Shown piece by piece: positions 1 through 7,889 of a DNA stretch of 53,651 nt. Positions within the stretch are counted from its first letter, which is position 1; each line of letters begins with the position of its first letter. The notes under the pieces were generated by a model. The model did no database searches. It was not told the origin of the DNA and saw only the letters and a list, made by a program, of their open reading frames with translations. The position numbers were made by a program, and so were the translations under genes. Origin of the DNA: Modestobacter muralis (GTDB lineage: Bacteria; Actinomycetota; Actinomycetes; Mycobacteriales; Geodermatophilaceae); contig NZ_JAAGWH010000001.1 of assembly GCF_010682105.1 (NCBI RefSeq), positions 1 to 53,651 of the forward strand. Reading direction: 5' to 3'.

Positions 1-22
1 GCCGCCGGACACAACTCCCAGG

Positions 23-54
23 AACGGGGTCACAGCATCTGCTGTGGCCCCGTT
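23..54 (+). terminator. Intrinsic terminator of an upstream gene
   Basis: Two 14-nt arms (23-36 and 41-54) pair fully with one G-U pair around the 4-nt loop ATCT, and are followed by TTCTGCATT. The stem is strong and the T run is weak, as is common in high-GC actinobacteria. It probably ends a transcript that enters from the left edge; that gene lies outside the window. Confidence 0.75.
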
Positions 55-372
55 TCTGCATTCCCGGACACGAACAGAGGGACAGCAGCAGTTGGGCCCC
101 GTTTCTGCTCTCGCGGACCCGATCGATGACGCGATCGCAACTCCGTCTGTTGCCGCTCCCGTCAGTCTGGGGCCCCATCCCGATGGAGGACGCGGACGGG
201 TCGGGAAGAAGCTCCGTGACGAAAGTCGGTTCGGCCACCTGGTCGGCGGACAGTCGGGTGAATCAGGCCCTCGCCGGACCGGACGAGCGGACGTTCGTCG
301 CACAGGTGCCGACCGGCGGTGTCCCTCGGGCCAGCCCGACGACACCTGTCGCGCGGGAGCCGCCCAAGGGTG
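55..372. other. Non-coding stretch, no gene recognised
   Basis: About 318 bases lie between the terminator and the 3' end of the DUF2461 gene. Short open frames exist in several registers but none resembles a known protein. The only structure I see is the 14-mer GGCCCCGTTTCTGC, present at 46-59 (the descending arm of the terminator) and again at 95-108, 49 bp later and without its pairing arm. This suggests a partial duplication of the terminator. Confidence 0.5.
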
Positions 373-1047
373 TCAGCGGCGTCGGTCGGGCGGGGCGGTG
401 GTCGCACCCACGTTGTCGGCGAGCCACCGGTTCAGGTCGGTGAACTGCCGCCACGCGTCCCGGACCCGGTCGAGGGCCACGCGGTCCTGCATCCAGTCCG
501 CCGGCGTCCAGGACTGTGAGGCGTGCAGCGACTTGTGCCGTAGCAGCCCGATGCGCGGGTGGTCCACGGCATGACCGCGCGGCGCCCGCACCAGCTGCTC
601 CCCGTCGATCGAGAAGCCGGCCGCCCGCAGACGCTGCACCTCCTGCTCCAAGCGCGCGCCCTGCACGTCGTCGGCCACGGCACGCCGGTACCGCTCGACC
701 TGGTCCGGTTGGAGGCGCCAGCACCCACCGGAGACCAGCAGCCCGTCCGCCGACACCTGCACGTACAACGAGCCCGCACCCACGCCGTCGCGGTGCAGCA
801 CCGCGCCCTGGTGGGTCTTGTACGGCGTCTTGTCGTGGCTGAAGCGGACGTCGCGGTAGGGCCGGAAGAGCTTCGGGGTGCCGAACTCCGCCGTCAGATC
901 CTCGGTCAGCGCCTGCACGGGAGCACGGACGTACGTCTCGTAGTCGCTGCGGTGCTCGGTCCAGAAGGTCTTGCTGTTGTCGGCTTCCAGTCCCTCGTAG
1001 AAGACCAGTCCCTCATCGGGGAAGCCGGTGAAGCGGGGAGAGCTCAC
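373..1047 (-). CDS. DUF2461 domain protein (TIGR02453 family)
   Basis: 224 residues, one DUF2461 domain over nearly the whole length. Family features are visible: FTGFPDEGLVFYEGLEADNS at the N-terminus, then a central block around FSHDKTPYKTHQG, and a YVQVSADGLLVSGG strand. The biochemical function of the family is unknown. I chose the GTG at 1047 because it overlaps the stop codon of the upstream GNAT gene by 4 nt (GTGA) and begins exactly at the conserved FTGF region; a longer in-frame start at 1104 adds only low-complexity Arg/Pro sequence inside the GNAT gene. The pair is probably one transcript read from the promoter at 1623-1628. Nothing here points to a substrate. Confidence 0.85.
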   Translation of the reverse strand: MSSPRFTGFPDEGLVFYEGLEADNSKTFWTEHRSDYETYVRAPVQALTEDLTAEFGTPKLFRPYRDVRFSHDKTPYKTHQGAVLHRDGVGAGSLYVQVSADGLLVSGGCWRLQPDQVERYRRAVADDVQGARLEQEVQRLRAAGFSIDGEQLVRAPRGHAVDHPRIGLLRHKSLHASQSWTPADWMQDRVALDRVRDAWRQFTDLNRWLADNVGATTAPPDRRR

Positions 1048-1616
1048 GGTGTCCCTTCTCGGTCGGCGGCGGGGTCGTCCCCGTCCAGCCGGGTGTGCCA
1101 GCACAGCTGCCGCACGGCGTCGTCCCCGGACTCCAGGAGACGGACACCGCCTTGCGGCGCCCAGCCGGCCGTCTCCAGGAACCGGGAGGTCACCACGTCC
1201 TGTTCCGCGAGCCAGCTGGTGAGGGTGGTGACCTCTGCCGTCCGGGCCAGGTCGGCGACCGCGGCGACCAGTCGGCTGCCGTGCCCGCGTCGCCCCCAGC
1301 GCGGCTCCACCAGCAGGACGGTCACCTCGCGTGCCTCGCCGTCGGGTGCCGTCGCCGCGAAGCCGACGACGGCGCCGGCGTCCACGGCGACGAGGACGGC
1401 GTGCCCCGGTGACGGGGGAGTGCTGACGGCGGCGCGCCAGGTCTCCGTGGCGAGGTCCTCGTCCCAGGCGTCGAGGACGTCGGCCGGCAGCAGGTCGCCG
1501 AAGGCGGCCCGCCAGGTCACCAGCTGCACGCGGGCGATCGACGAGGCGTCGTCCGGGGTGGCCGGGCGGACGGAGACGTCGGCCTGTCCGGTCAGGCGCA
1601 GCAACGGGAGGTCCAC
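1044..1616 (-). CDS. GNAT family N-acetyltransferase
   Basis: 190 residues. A GNAT fold is supported by the N-terminal SVRPATPDDASSIARVQLVT, the central strand AVLVAVDAGAVVGFAATAPD, the acetyl-CoA loop region VLLVEPRWGRRGHGSRLVAA (the R-x-x-G-x-G/S motif, near residue 110) and the late F-L-E-T-A-G-W segment typical of alpha/beta acetyltransferases. The acceptor is not predictable. The GTG start lies 7 nt downstream of a TAGGCT box and has no Shine-Dalgarno sequence, so the message is probably leaderless. It overlaps the DUF2461 gene by 4 nt. Confidence 0.85.
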   Translation of the reverse strand: MDLPLLRLTGQADVSVRPATPDDASSIARVQLVTWRAAFGDLLPADVLDAWDEDLATETWRAAVSTPPSPGHAVLVAVDAGAVVGFAATAPDGEAREVTVLLVEPRWGRRGHGSRLVAAVADLARTAEVTTLTSWLAEQDVVTSRFLETAGWAPQGGVRLLESGDDAVRQLCWHTRLDGDDPAADREGTP

Positions 1617-1622
1617 GGCGGC

Positions 1623-1628
1623 AGCCTA
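1623..1628 (-). promoter_or_regulatory. -10 box TAGGCT of the GNAT operon
   Basis: On the minus strand TAGGCT ends 7 nt before the GTG at 1616. This spacing places the transcription start at or next to the start codon, as in leaderless actinobacterial genes. Confidence 0.6.
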
Positions 1629-1651
1629 GGCCCGCTGGCCGGTCGGTCGGC

Positions 1652-1687
1652 TCGGTGATCGTCGTACCCAGCAGGCAGGATCACCGA
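1652..1687. promoter_or_regulatory. 9-bp inverted repeat in a divergent promoter region
   Basis: TCGGTGATC (1652-1660) and GATCACCGA (1679-1687) are perfect inverted copies 18 nt apart. They lie in the 73-bp gap between the divergent GNAT and YcaQ-like genes, right upstream of the GTG at 1690. It could be an operator or a 5' hairpin; no regulator is encoded next to it. Confidence 0.45.
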
Positions 1688-1689
1688 CC

Positions 1690-2910
1690 GTGGAGACCTC
1701 CGGAGAGCGGCTGCCGGCCGCACTGGCCCGGCGCATCGCGCTGGCCGCGCAGGGCTTCGCCGATCCCCGGCCGGCCGGCCCCGTCGGCACCCGGCAGCTG
1801 CGGCGCACCGTCGAGCGCCTGGGCGTCGTCCAGATCGACTCGGTCAACGTCCTCTCCCGCTCGCACTACCTGCCGTACTTCAGCCGGCTCGGCCCCTATC
1901 CGCGTGCGGCACTGGACCAGCTGGCCGACCGGCGGCACGACGTCTTCGAGTACTGGGCGCACGAGGCGTCGTTCCTCCCGGTGCGGCTGCAGCCCTCCCT
2001 GCGCTGGCGGATGGCGGACGCCGACCAGCAGGCCTGGGGGTCGATGACCCGTGTGCAGCGGGAACGGCCGGAGTACGTGGCGGCGCTGCTCGAGCGGGTC
2101 CGCGAGGGTGGGCCCTTGCGGGCCAGCCAGCTCGCCGAGGCGCGGCCCGACCGGCCCGGCACCATGTGGAACTGGCACGAGGGCAAGGCTGCGCTGGAGT
2201 ACCTGTTCTTCACCGGGGCGCTCACCGCCCGCGCGCGCACCGCCGGCTTCGAGCGGGTCTACGACCTCACCGAGCGGGTGCTGCCCGCCGCCGTGGTGGA
2301 GGCACCCACCCCCGCGCGGGACGACGCCGTGCGCGAGCTGGTGCGCACCGCCGCCCGCGCGCTGGGCGTGGCCACCGAGACCGACCTGCGCGACTACTTC
2401 CGGCTGCCTCCAGCGCTGGCCCGGACGGCGATCGCCGAGCTCACCGACGCCGGCGAGCTCGCGCCCGTACAGGTCACCGGCTGGGGGAAGCCGGCCTGGC
2501 TGGTGCCCGACGCGCGGCGGCCGCGGTGGGTCCGCGCGCGGGCGCTGCTGTCGCCCTTCGACTCGCTGGTCTGGGAGCGGCCGCGGGTCGAGCGCGTCTT
2601 CGGGTTCCGCTACCGGCTGGAGATCTACACCCCGGCCGAGAAGCGGGTGCACGGCTACTACGTGCTGCCCTTCCTGCTCGGCGACGCGCTGGTGGCCCGG
2701 GTCGACCTCAAGGCCGATCGGCAGGCCGGCGTCCTGCGGGTGCAGGCCGCGCACGCGGAGGCCGGGGTGGACGTCGCCGAGGTGGCCGCCGAGCTGGCCG
2801 CCGAGCTGCGGCTCATGGCCGCCTGGTCGGAGCTGGACACGGTCGTGGTCGCCGGCGCCGGTGACCTCGCCCCGGCCCTGTCTGCCGCTCTCGTCGTACC
2901 CGGCACCTAG
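1690..2910 (+). CDS. YcaQ/AlkX-type winged-helix DNA glycosylase-like protein
   Basis: 406 residues, the usual size of the HTH_42 (DUF1006) family, whose characterised members AlkZ and YcaQ/AlkX remove bulky alkylated bases or unhook interstrand crosslinks. The N-terminus (residues 14-70) shows [25 protein letters not shown]; Gln48-Ile-Asp50 fits the Q-x-D catalytic motif of the AlkX branch. Further family blocks are [12 protein letters not shown], a [11 protein letters not shown] winged-helix segment, [20 protein letters not shown] and the C-terminal [21 protein letters not shown] barrel region. Start is GTG; CAGGAT at 1676-1681 could be a -10 box or part of a ribosome site. It stands alone, divergent from the GNAT pair. 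Function is inferred from family only. Confidence 0.85.
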   Translation: METSGERLPAALARRIALAAQGFADPRPAGPVGTRQLRRTVERLGVVQIDSVNVLSRSHYLPYFSRLGPYPRAALDQLADRRHDVFEYWAHEASFLPVRLQPSLRWRMADADQQAWGSMTRVQRERPEYVAALLERVREGGPLRASQLAEARPDRPGTMWNWHEGKAALEYLFFTGALTARARTAGFERVYDLTERVLPAAVVEAPTPARDDAVRELVRTAARALGVATETDLRDYFRLPPALARTAIAELTDAGELAPVQVTGWGKPAWLVPDARRPRWVRARALLSPFDSLVWERPRVERVFGFRYRLEIYTPAEKRVHGYYVLPFLLGDALVARVDLKADRQAGVLRVQAAHAEAGVDVAEVAAELAAELRLMAAWSELDTVVVAGAGDLAPALSAALVVPGT

Positions 2911-2981
2911 CATCGGTCTGCCCGTCGCCGGCTCCTGCCGCGTCGGGTGGTGGCAGACCCCGACCCAGACCAGGAGCGTGC

Positions 2982-3788
2982 GTGACCCAGCAGCCGGACA
3001 CCCAGTACGAGGACCTGCTCCGGCGGGTGCTGGAGCACGGCGAGCCCAAGAGCGACCGCACCGGCACCGGCACCCGCAGCCTGTTCGGTGAGCGCCTGCG
3101 CTACGACCTGTCGCAGGGCTTCCCGCTGGTCACCACCAAGTCGGTGCACTTCCGGTCGATCGCCTACGAGCTGCTGTGGTTCCTCCGCGGCGACGGCAAC
3201 GTCGGCTGGCTGCAGGAGCACGGCGTGACGATCTGGGACGAGTGGGCCGCCGAGGACGGCAGCCTGGGCCCGGTCTACGGCGTCCAGTGGCGCTCCTGGC
3301 CCACCCCCGACGGCCGCGAGGTCGACCAGATCTCCCAGGTCCTGGACACGCTGCGGTCGGACCCGGACTCCCGGCGGATGCTCGTGTCGGCCTGGAACGT
3401 CGGCGCCCTGCCGGACATGGCGCTGGCCCCCTGCCACGCCCTCTTCCAGTTCCACGTCAGCGGCGGCCGGCTGTCCTGCCAGCTCTACCAGCGCAGCGCC
3501 GACCTCTTCCTGGGCGTGCCGTTCAACATCGCCAGCTACGCGCTGCTCACCCAGATGGTCGCCCAGCAGGTGGGGCTGGAGCCCGGCGACTTCATCTGGG
3601 TGGGCGGTGACTGCCACGTCTACGACAACCACGTCGCGCAGGTGCGCGAGCAGCTCACCCGCGACCCGTACCCGTTCCCGCGGCTGGAGATCGACCCGGC
3701 ACCCTCGCTGTTCGAGCACACCTACGAGCAGTTCCACCTGCTCGACTACCGGCACCACCCGGCCATCCGCGGCAAGGTGGCCGTGTGA
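2982..3788 (+). CDS. thyA: Thymidylate synthase ThyA
   Basis: 268 residues, full length for ThyA. It converts dUMP and methylene-tetrahydrofolate to dTMP and dihydrofolate in the cytoplasm. The active-site cysteine is Cys151 in [12 protein letters not shown]; the dUMP-binding [20 protein letters not shown] segment and the C-terminal IRGKVAV are intact. GTG start with AGGAG at 2972-2976. TAGCAT, overlapping the stop codon of the upstream gene, may be the -10 box. The last 4 nt overlap the folA start, so synthesis of the dihydrofolate-producing and dihydrofolate-recycling enzymes is translationally coupled. An unrelated thymidylate synthase, ThyX, lies just downstream. Confidence 0.97.
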   Translation: MTQQPDTQYEDLLRRVLEHGEPKSDRTGTGTRSLFGERLRYDLSQGFPLVTTKSVHFRSIAYELLWFLRGDGNVGWLQEHGVTIWDEWAAEDGSLGPVYGVQWRSWPTPDGREVDQISQVLDTLRSDPDSRRMLVSAWNVGALPDMALAPCHALFQFHVSGGRLSCQLYQRSADLFLGVPFNIASYALLTQMVAQQVGLEPGDFIWVGGDCHVYDNHVAQVREQLTRDPYPFPRLEIDPAPSLFEHTYEQFHLLDYRHHPAIRGKVAV

Positions 3789-4414
3789 GCGACCCGGCCG
3801 GACCCCGCCGGGTCCGGATGGTCTGGGCGCAGGCCCACGACCGGGTGCTCGGCGCCGACGGCGCGCTGCCCTGGCACCTGCCCGAGGACCTGCGGCTGTT
3901 CAAGGCGCTGACCCTCGGGTCGACGGTCGTCATGGGCCGCCGCACCTGGGAGTCGTTGCCGGCCCGGGTCCGCCCGCTGCCCGGCCGCCGCAACGTCGTC
4001 CTGTCCACCACGCTGACGGCTGCCGAGGCCGGGGTGACGGTGGCCCGGTCGGTCGCCGACGTGCTCGCGGGTGCGGACGACGTCTGGGTGATCGGCGGCG
4101 GCGGGGTGTACGCCGCCTTCCTGCCGCACGCGGCCGAGGTCGTCACCACCGAGATCGACGCGCCGTTCCCCGGTGACACGTTCGCCCCCGAGCTGGGCCC
4201 CAGCTGGACGCAGGCAGCGCGGGTGCCGGGTCCGGGGTGGCTGCGGTCGTCGTCCGGGCTGCGGTTCGCCGTCTCGGTGTGGACGCCGGACGGCGGGGTG
4301 GCGACGGCCGCGCCGACGGTGGCCGCCGCCCTCGCCGCCGTGCCCCGGGACGACGCGGGGCAGGACGAGGCGGGGCAGGACGAGGCGGGGCAGGGCGACG
4401 CGGGGCCCTCGTAG
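3785..4414 (+). CDS. folA: Dihydrofolate reductase with repetitive C-terminal tail
   Basis: 209 residues; the DHFR core is about 165. It reduces the dihydrofolate made by ThyA with NADPH. The proton-donor Asp35 sits in [13 protein letters not shown], the NADPH motif [15 protein letters not shown] follows, and [14 protein letters not shown] is the second nucleotide loop. The start GTG overlaps the thyA stop by 4 nt. The tail beyond about residue 170 is Ala-rich and ends in a pentapeptide repeat [20 protein letters not shown] made by a 15-bp tandem repeat. This tail is outside the catalytic fold and is probably disordered. The TAG stop lies within the -10 box of thyX. Confidence 0.95.
   Translation: MSDPAGPRRVRMVWAQAHDRVLGADGALPWHLPEDLRLFKALTLGSTVVMGRRTWESLPARVRPLPGRRNVVLSTTLTAAEAGVTVARSVADVLAGADDVWVIGGGGVYAAFLPHAAEVVTTEIDAPFPGDTFAPELGPSWTQAARVPGPGWLRSSSGLRFAVSVWTPDGGVATAAPTVAAALAAVPRDDAGQDEAGQDEAGQGDAGPS
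4349..4408 (+). repeat. Four 15-bp tandem repeats at the 3' end of folA
   Basis: Units start at 4349, 4364, 4379 and 4394 with consensus GACGAGGCGGGGCAG; the two middle ones are identical. They are in frame and encode D-E-A-G-Q. The array ends 3 nt before the stop codon. Confidence 0.9.
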
Positions 4415-4417
4415 GCT
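4412..4417 (+). promoter_or_regulatory. -10 box TAGGCT of thyX
   Basis: TAGGCT ends 8 nt before the GTG at 4425. Its first three bases are the folA stop codon. No Shine-Dalgarno sequence is present, so a leaderless thyX message separate from thyA-folA is likely. Confidence 0.6.
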
Positions 4418-4424
4418 CGTCCCC

Positions 4425-5177
4425 GTGCCCGCCATCGCCCCGTTGAGGGTCCAGGTCATCGCCCAGACGCAGTTCACCCCGCCGGCGGACGTGCCCTGGG
4501 AGACCGACGCCGAGGGCGGGCAGGCGCTGGCGGAGTTCGCCGGGCGGGCCTGCTACCAGTCGTGGTCCAAGCCGAACCCGGCGACGGCGACCAACGCCGG
4601 CTACCTGCGGCACGTCCTCGAGGTCGGGCACCTGTCGGTGCTCGAGCACGGCTCGGTGACGATGTACCTGACCGGGGTCTCCCGGTCACTGAGCCACGAG
4701 CTGATCCGGCACCGGCACCTCTCCTACAGCCAGCTCTCCCAGCGCTACGTGCCCGAGACCGACGCCGCGGTGGTGGAGCCCGCCGCCATCGCCGAGGACC
4801 CGGTGCTGCACGCGAGGTTCCTCGCCGCGACCGAGGCAGCGGTGGCCGCCTACACCGAGCTGCTCGAGGGGCTGGAGGAGCACTTCGCCGACGCACCCAA
4901 CGCCACGTTGCGCCGCAAGCAGGCCCGGCAGGCCGCCCGCGCGGTGCTGCCCAACGCCACCGAGACCCGGATCGTGGTCACCGGCAACTACCGCGCGTGG
5001 CGACACTTCGTCGCGATGCGGGCCAGCGAGCACGCCGACGTGGAGATCCGCGAGCTCGCGGTGGCGTGCCTGCGGGAGCTGCAGCGGGTCGCGGGGAACG
5101 TGTTCTCCGACTTCCGGATCAGCGCCCTGGCCGACGGGACCGAGGTCGCGGCCAGCCCGTACGTGAGCGAGGGCTGA
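4425..5177 (+). CDS. thyX: Flavin-dependent thymidylate synthase ThyX
   Basis: 250 residues, the normal ThyX size. It makes dTMP using FAD and NADPH and releases tetrahydrofolate instead of dihydrofolate. The ThyX signature is at residues 95-108: R-H-R, Ser100, Ser105 and R107-Y108 ([14 protein letters not shown]). The downstream [20 protein letters not shown] helix and [12 protein letters not shown] segment fit FAD and dUMP binding. I chose the GTG at 4425 because the family match begins at [10 protein letters not shown]; upstream in-frame codons fall inside folA. It lies 10 nt after folA but has its own -10 box. Confidence 0.96.
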   Translation: MPAIAPLRVQVIAQTQFTPPADVPWETDAEGGQALAEFAGRACYQSWSKPNPATATNAGYLRHVLEVGHLSVLEHGSVTMYLTGVSRSLSHELIRHRHLSYSQLSQRYVPETDAAVVEPAAIAEDPVLHARFLAATEAAVAAYTELLEGLEEHFADAPNATLRRKQARQAARAVLPNATETRIVVTGNYRAWRHFVAMRASEHADVEIRELAVACLRELQRVAGNVFSDFRISALADGTEVAASPYVSEG

Positions 5178-5218
5178 CCCACCGGCACCGCGGGAGCGAC
5201 CGGGTGGGCGGCGGTCGG

Positions 5219-5224
5219 TAGATT
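5219..5224 (+). promoter_or_regulatory. -10 box TAGATT of dapA
   Basis: TAGATT ends 7 nt before the dapA ATG at 5231, with no ribosome-binding sequence in between; a leaderless transcript is inferred. Confidence 0.6.
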
Positions 5225-5230
5225 CCCAGC

Positions 5231-6127
5231 ATGACCACCGATCCCGCCCGGCCCTTCGGGCGTGTGCTCACGGCCATGGTCACCCCGCTGGCCGAGGACG
5301 GGTCGATCGACCTCTCCGGTGCCCAGGAGCTGGCCGCGCACCTGGTCGACCGCCAGTCCCACGACGGCCTGGTGGTCTTCGGCACCACCGGGGAGTCACC
5401 CACCATCAGCGACGGCGAGCAGCACGCCGTGCTGGAGGCGGTCCTGGACGCCGTCGGCGACCGCGCCACCGTCATCGCCGGCGTGGGCACCAACGACACC
5501 GCGCACTCGATCGAGAAGGCGCGGAGCGCCGCCCGCCTCGGCGTGCACGGCCTGCTGGTCGTCACCCCGTACTACAACAAGCCCCCGCAGGCCGGGCTGC
5601 TGCGGCACTTCACCGCCGTCGCGGACTCCACCGACCTCCCGGTGATGCTCTACGACATCCCGCCCCGGTCGGTCGTGCCCATCGAGGTCGAGACCCTGGT
5701 GCGGGCCGCCGAGCACCCCAACATCGTCGCGGTCAAGGACGCCAAGGGCGACCTCGGCGCGGTGATGTGGACCCTGGCCCGCACCGACCTCGCCTACTAC
5801 TCCGGCGAGGACATGCTCAACCTGCCGCTGCTGGCCGTCGGTGCGGTGGGCGTGGTCAGCGTGGTCGGCCACCTGGTCGGCACCCGCCTGGCCGAGCTCA
5901 TCGCCGCCGTCGAGGCCGGGGACCTGGTCCGCGCCCGCGCGGTCAACCAGGCACTGCTGCCGGTCTACACCGGCGTCTTCCGCACGCAGGGCACGATCAT
6001 GATCAAGGCGGCGCTGCGCGAGCTGGGGCTGCCGGCCGGCCCCGTCCGCCCGCCGCTCGTCGACGCCACCCCCGAAGAGCTGGAGCAACTGCGCATGGAC
6101 CTCGCCGCCGGGGACGTCACCCTGTGA
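5231..6127 (+). CDS. dapA: 4-hydroxy-tetrahydrodipicolinate synthase
   Basis: 298 residues. DapA condenses pyruvate with aspartate semialdehyde, the first committed step to diaminopimelate and lysine. The Schiff-base lysine is Lys169 in NIVAVKDAKGD; the pyruvate-binding GTTGES is at 51-56, and Tyr141 (YDIPPR) is the catalytic tyrosine. The VVTPYYNKPPQAGLLRHF segment is also typical. The ATG follows a TAGATT box by 7 nt. The stop overlaps the GTG of rnj by 4 nt, the dapA-rnj pairing that is common in actinobacteria. Confidence 0.97.
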   Translation: MTTDPARPFGRVLTAMVTPLAEDGSIDLSGAQELAAHLVDRQSHDGLVVFGTTGESPTISDGEQHAVLEAVLDAVGDRATVIAGVGTNDTAHSIEKARSAARLGVHGLLVVTPYYNKPPQAGLLRHFTAVADSTDLPVMLYDIPPRSVVPIEVETLVRAAEHPNIVAVKDAKGDLGAVMWTLARTDLAYYSGEDMLNLPLLAVGAVGVVSVVGHLVGTRLAELIAAVEAGDLVRARAVNQALLPVYTGVFRTQGTIMIKAALRELGLPAGPVRPPLVDATPEELEQLRMDLAAGDVTL

Positions 6128-7845
6128 CGACCGTGACGCCCCCCACGGGGCAGCCCGCCCTCCAGCCCCACCTGGGCCTGCAGGCGCCTCCGCCGCTGCC
6201 CCGCGGTGGCCTGCGGGTGATGGCGCTGGGCGGGCTGGGGGAGATCGGCCGCAACATGGCCGTCCTGGAGTTCGACGGCCAGCTCATGGTCATCGACTGC
6301 GGGGTGCTCTTCCCCGAGGCCGACCAGCCCGGCGTCGACCTGATCCTGCCCGACTTCGGGGTCATCGAGCACCGGCTGCACGAGATCACCGCCGTCGTCC
6401 TCACCCACGGGCACGAGGACCACATCGGCGCCGTGCCCTACCTGCTGCGGCTGCGCAAGGACATCCCGCTGGTGGGGTCCCGGTTCACCCTGGCGCTGGT
6501 CAAGGCCAAGCTGCGCGAGCACCGGATCGACCCGGTGCTGGTCGAGGTGGCCGCCGGTGACGACCACCTCGCGGGTGCGTTCCACTGCGAGTTCATCAGC
6601 GTCAACCACTCGATCCCCGACGCGCTCGCCGTCGCCGTGCACACCCCGGCCGGCACGCTGGTGCACACCGGTGACTTCAAGATGGACCAGCTGCCGCTGG
6701 ACGGCGTCCTCACCGACCTGGGGGCGTTCGCCCGGCTCGGCGTCGAGGGCATCGACCTGCTGCTCGCCGACTCCACCAACGCCGAGGTGCCCGGGTTCGT
6801 CACCTCCGAGCGCAGCATCGGCCCGGTCCTGGACGACGTGTTCGAGCGCGCCACCCAGCGGCTGATCGTCTCCAGCTTCGCCAGCCACGTGCACCGCATC
6901 CAGCAGGTGCTCGACTGCGCGGCCAAGCACGGGCGCAAGGCCGCGTTCGTCGGCCGCTCGATGGTCCGCAACATGGGCGTCGCGCAGGACCTCGGCCTGC
7001 TGCACGTGCCGCCGGGCCTGATGGTCAAGCTCGACGAGGCCACCGCCATGCCGCCGGAGCAGGTCGTGCTGATCAGCACCGGGTCGCAGGGCGAGCCGCT
7101 GTCGGCGCTGGGCCGGATGGCGCGCGGCGACCACCACCAGATCACCATCGAGGCCGGCGACACGATCATCCTCGCCTCGTCCCTGGTGCCCGGGAACGAG
7201 ACCTCGGTCTACAAGGTCATCAACCAGCTGGCCCGGCTCGGCGCGACGGTCGTGCACAAGGAGACGGCCAAGGTGCACGTCTCCGGGCACGCCCCCGCCG
7301 GTGAGCTGCGCACCCTGATCAACGTGGCCAAGCCACGGCACCTCATGCCGGTGCACGGCGAGTGGCGGCACCTGCGGGCGCACGCCGCGCTGGCCGAGCA
7401 GACCGGCATGCGCCGGGACCAGATCCTGCTCGCCGAGGACGGTGTGGTCGTCGACCTCGTCGACGGCAAGGCCACCATCGTGGGCAGCGTGCCGATCGGC
7501 AACGTCTACGTCGACGGCCTCAACGTCGGCGACGTCGGCGAGGAGTCGCTGCAGGCCCGCCGCATCCTCGGCGACGAGGGCTTCGTGGCCCTCACCGTGG
7601 TCATCGAGCCCTCCACCCGCACCATCGTGCGGCCGGTGCACCTGACCGCACGTGGCTTCTCCGACGACCCGGGCGCCTTCGACGAGGTGCTCACGCTGGT
7701 GGAGAAGGAGCTCGGCCGGGCGATGGAGGACGCGTCGGTGGACGCCCACCGGCTCTCCCAGGTCATCCGCCGCACGGTGGGCAAGTGGGTGTCGGACAAG
7801 TACCGCCGCCGCCCGATGATCATCCCGACGGTCCTCGAGGTCTGA
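6124..7845 (+). CDS. rnj: Ribonuclease J
   Basis: 573 residues, similar to the roughly 560-residue mycobacterial RNase J. It is a metallo-beta-lactamase/beta-CASP nuclease with 5' exo- and endonuclease activity in RNA maturation and decay. The zinc motif HGHEDH is at residues 95-100, with further metal ligands in VHTGDFKMD and ADSTNAE; ASHVHRIQQV and STGSQGEPLSAL belong to the beta-CASP domain, and VSGHAPAGEL carries a late His. The reading frame is open upstream through dapA, so I placed the start at the GTG that overlaps the dapA stop by 4 nt; the first 25 residues are Pro-rich and not conserved. Transcription probably ends at the hairpin just after the stop. Confidence 0.95.
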   Translation: MTTVTPPTGQPALQPHLGLQAPPPLPRGGLRVMALGGLGEIGRNMAVLEFDGQLMVIDCGVLFPEADQPGVDLILPDFGVIEHRLHEITAVVLTHGHEDHIGAVPYLLRLRKDIPLVGSRFTLALVKAKLREHRIDPVLVEVAAGDDHLAGAFHCEFISVNHSIPDALAVAVHTPAGTLVHTGDFKMDQLPLDGVLTDLGAFARLGVEGIDLLLADSTNAEVPGFVTSERSIGPVLDDVFERATQRLIVSSFASHVHRIQQVLDCAAKHGRKAAFVGRSMVRNMGVAQDLGLLHVPPGLMVKLDEATAMPPEQVVLISTGSQGEPLSALGRMARGDHHQITIEAGDTIILASSLVPGNETSVYKVINQLARLGATVVHKETAKVHVSGHAPAGELRTLINVAKPRHLMPVHGEWRHLRAHAALAEQTGMRRDQILLAEDGVVVDLVDGKATIVGSVPIGNVYVDGLNVGDVGEESLQARRILGDEGFVALTVVIEPSTRTIVRPVHLTARGFSDDPGAFDEVLTLVEKELGRAMEDASVDAHRLSQVIRRTVGKWVSDKYRRRPMIIPTVLEV

Positions 7846-7846
7846 C

Positions 7847-7889
7847 GTGGAGTGGATCCGTCGGCGTCACGCCGACGGATCCACTCCAC
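7847..7889. terminator. Perfect 21-bp inverted repeat between convergent genes
   Basis: Arms 7847-7867 and 7869-7889 are perfect reverse complements around a single base. It fills the whole gap between rnj (plus) and the S9 peptidase (minus), so it can serve as a bidirectional terminator. There is no U-tract on either side. Confidence 0.8.

Noticed and set aside
1-22. Possible tRNA 3' end at the left edge because a strong terminator follows
   Set aside because: The 22 bases before the hairpin show no T-loop sequence or acceptor-stem CCA arrangement.
5965-7749. A 594-codon open frame on the minus strand opposite rnj
   Set aside because: Composition is Val/Asp/His/Gln/Gly-rich and featureless; it is a shadow of the rnj coding strand.
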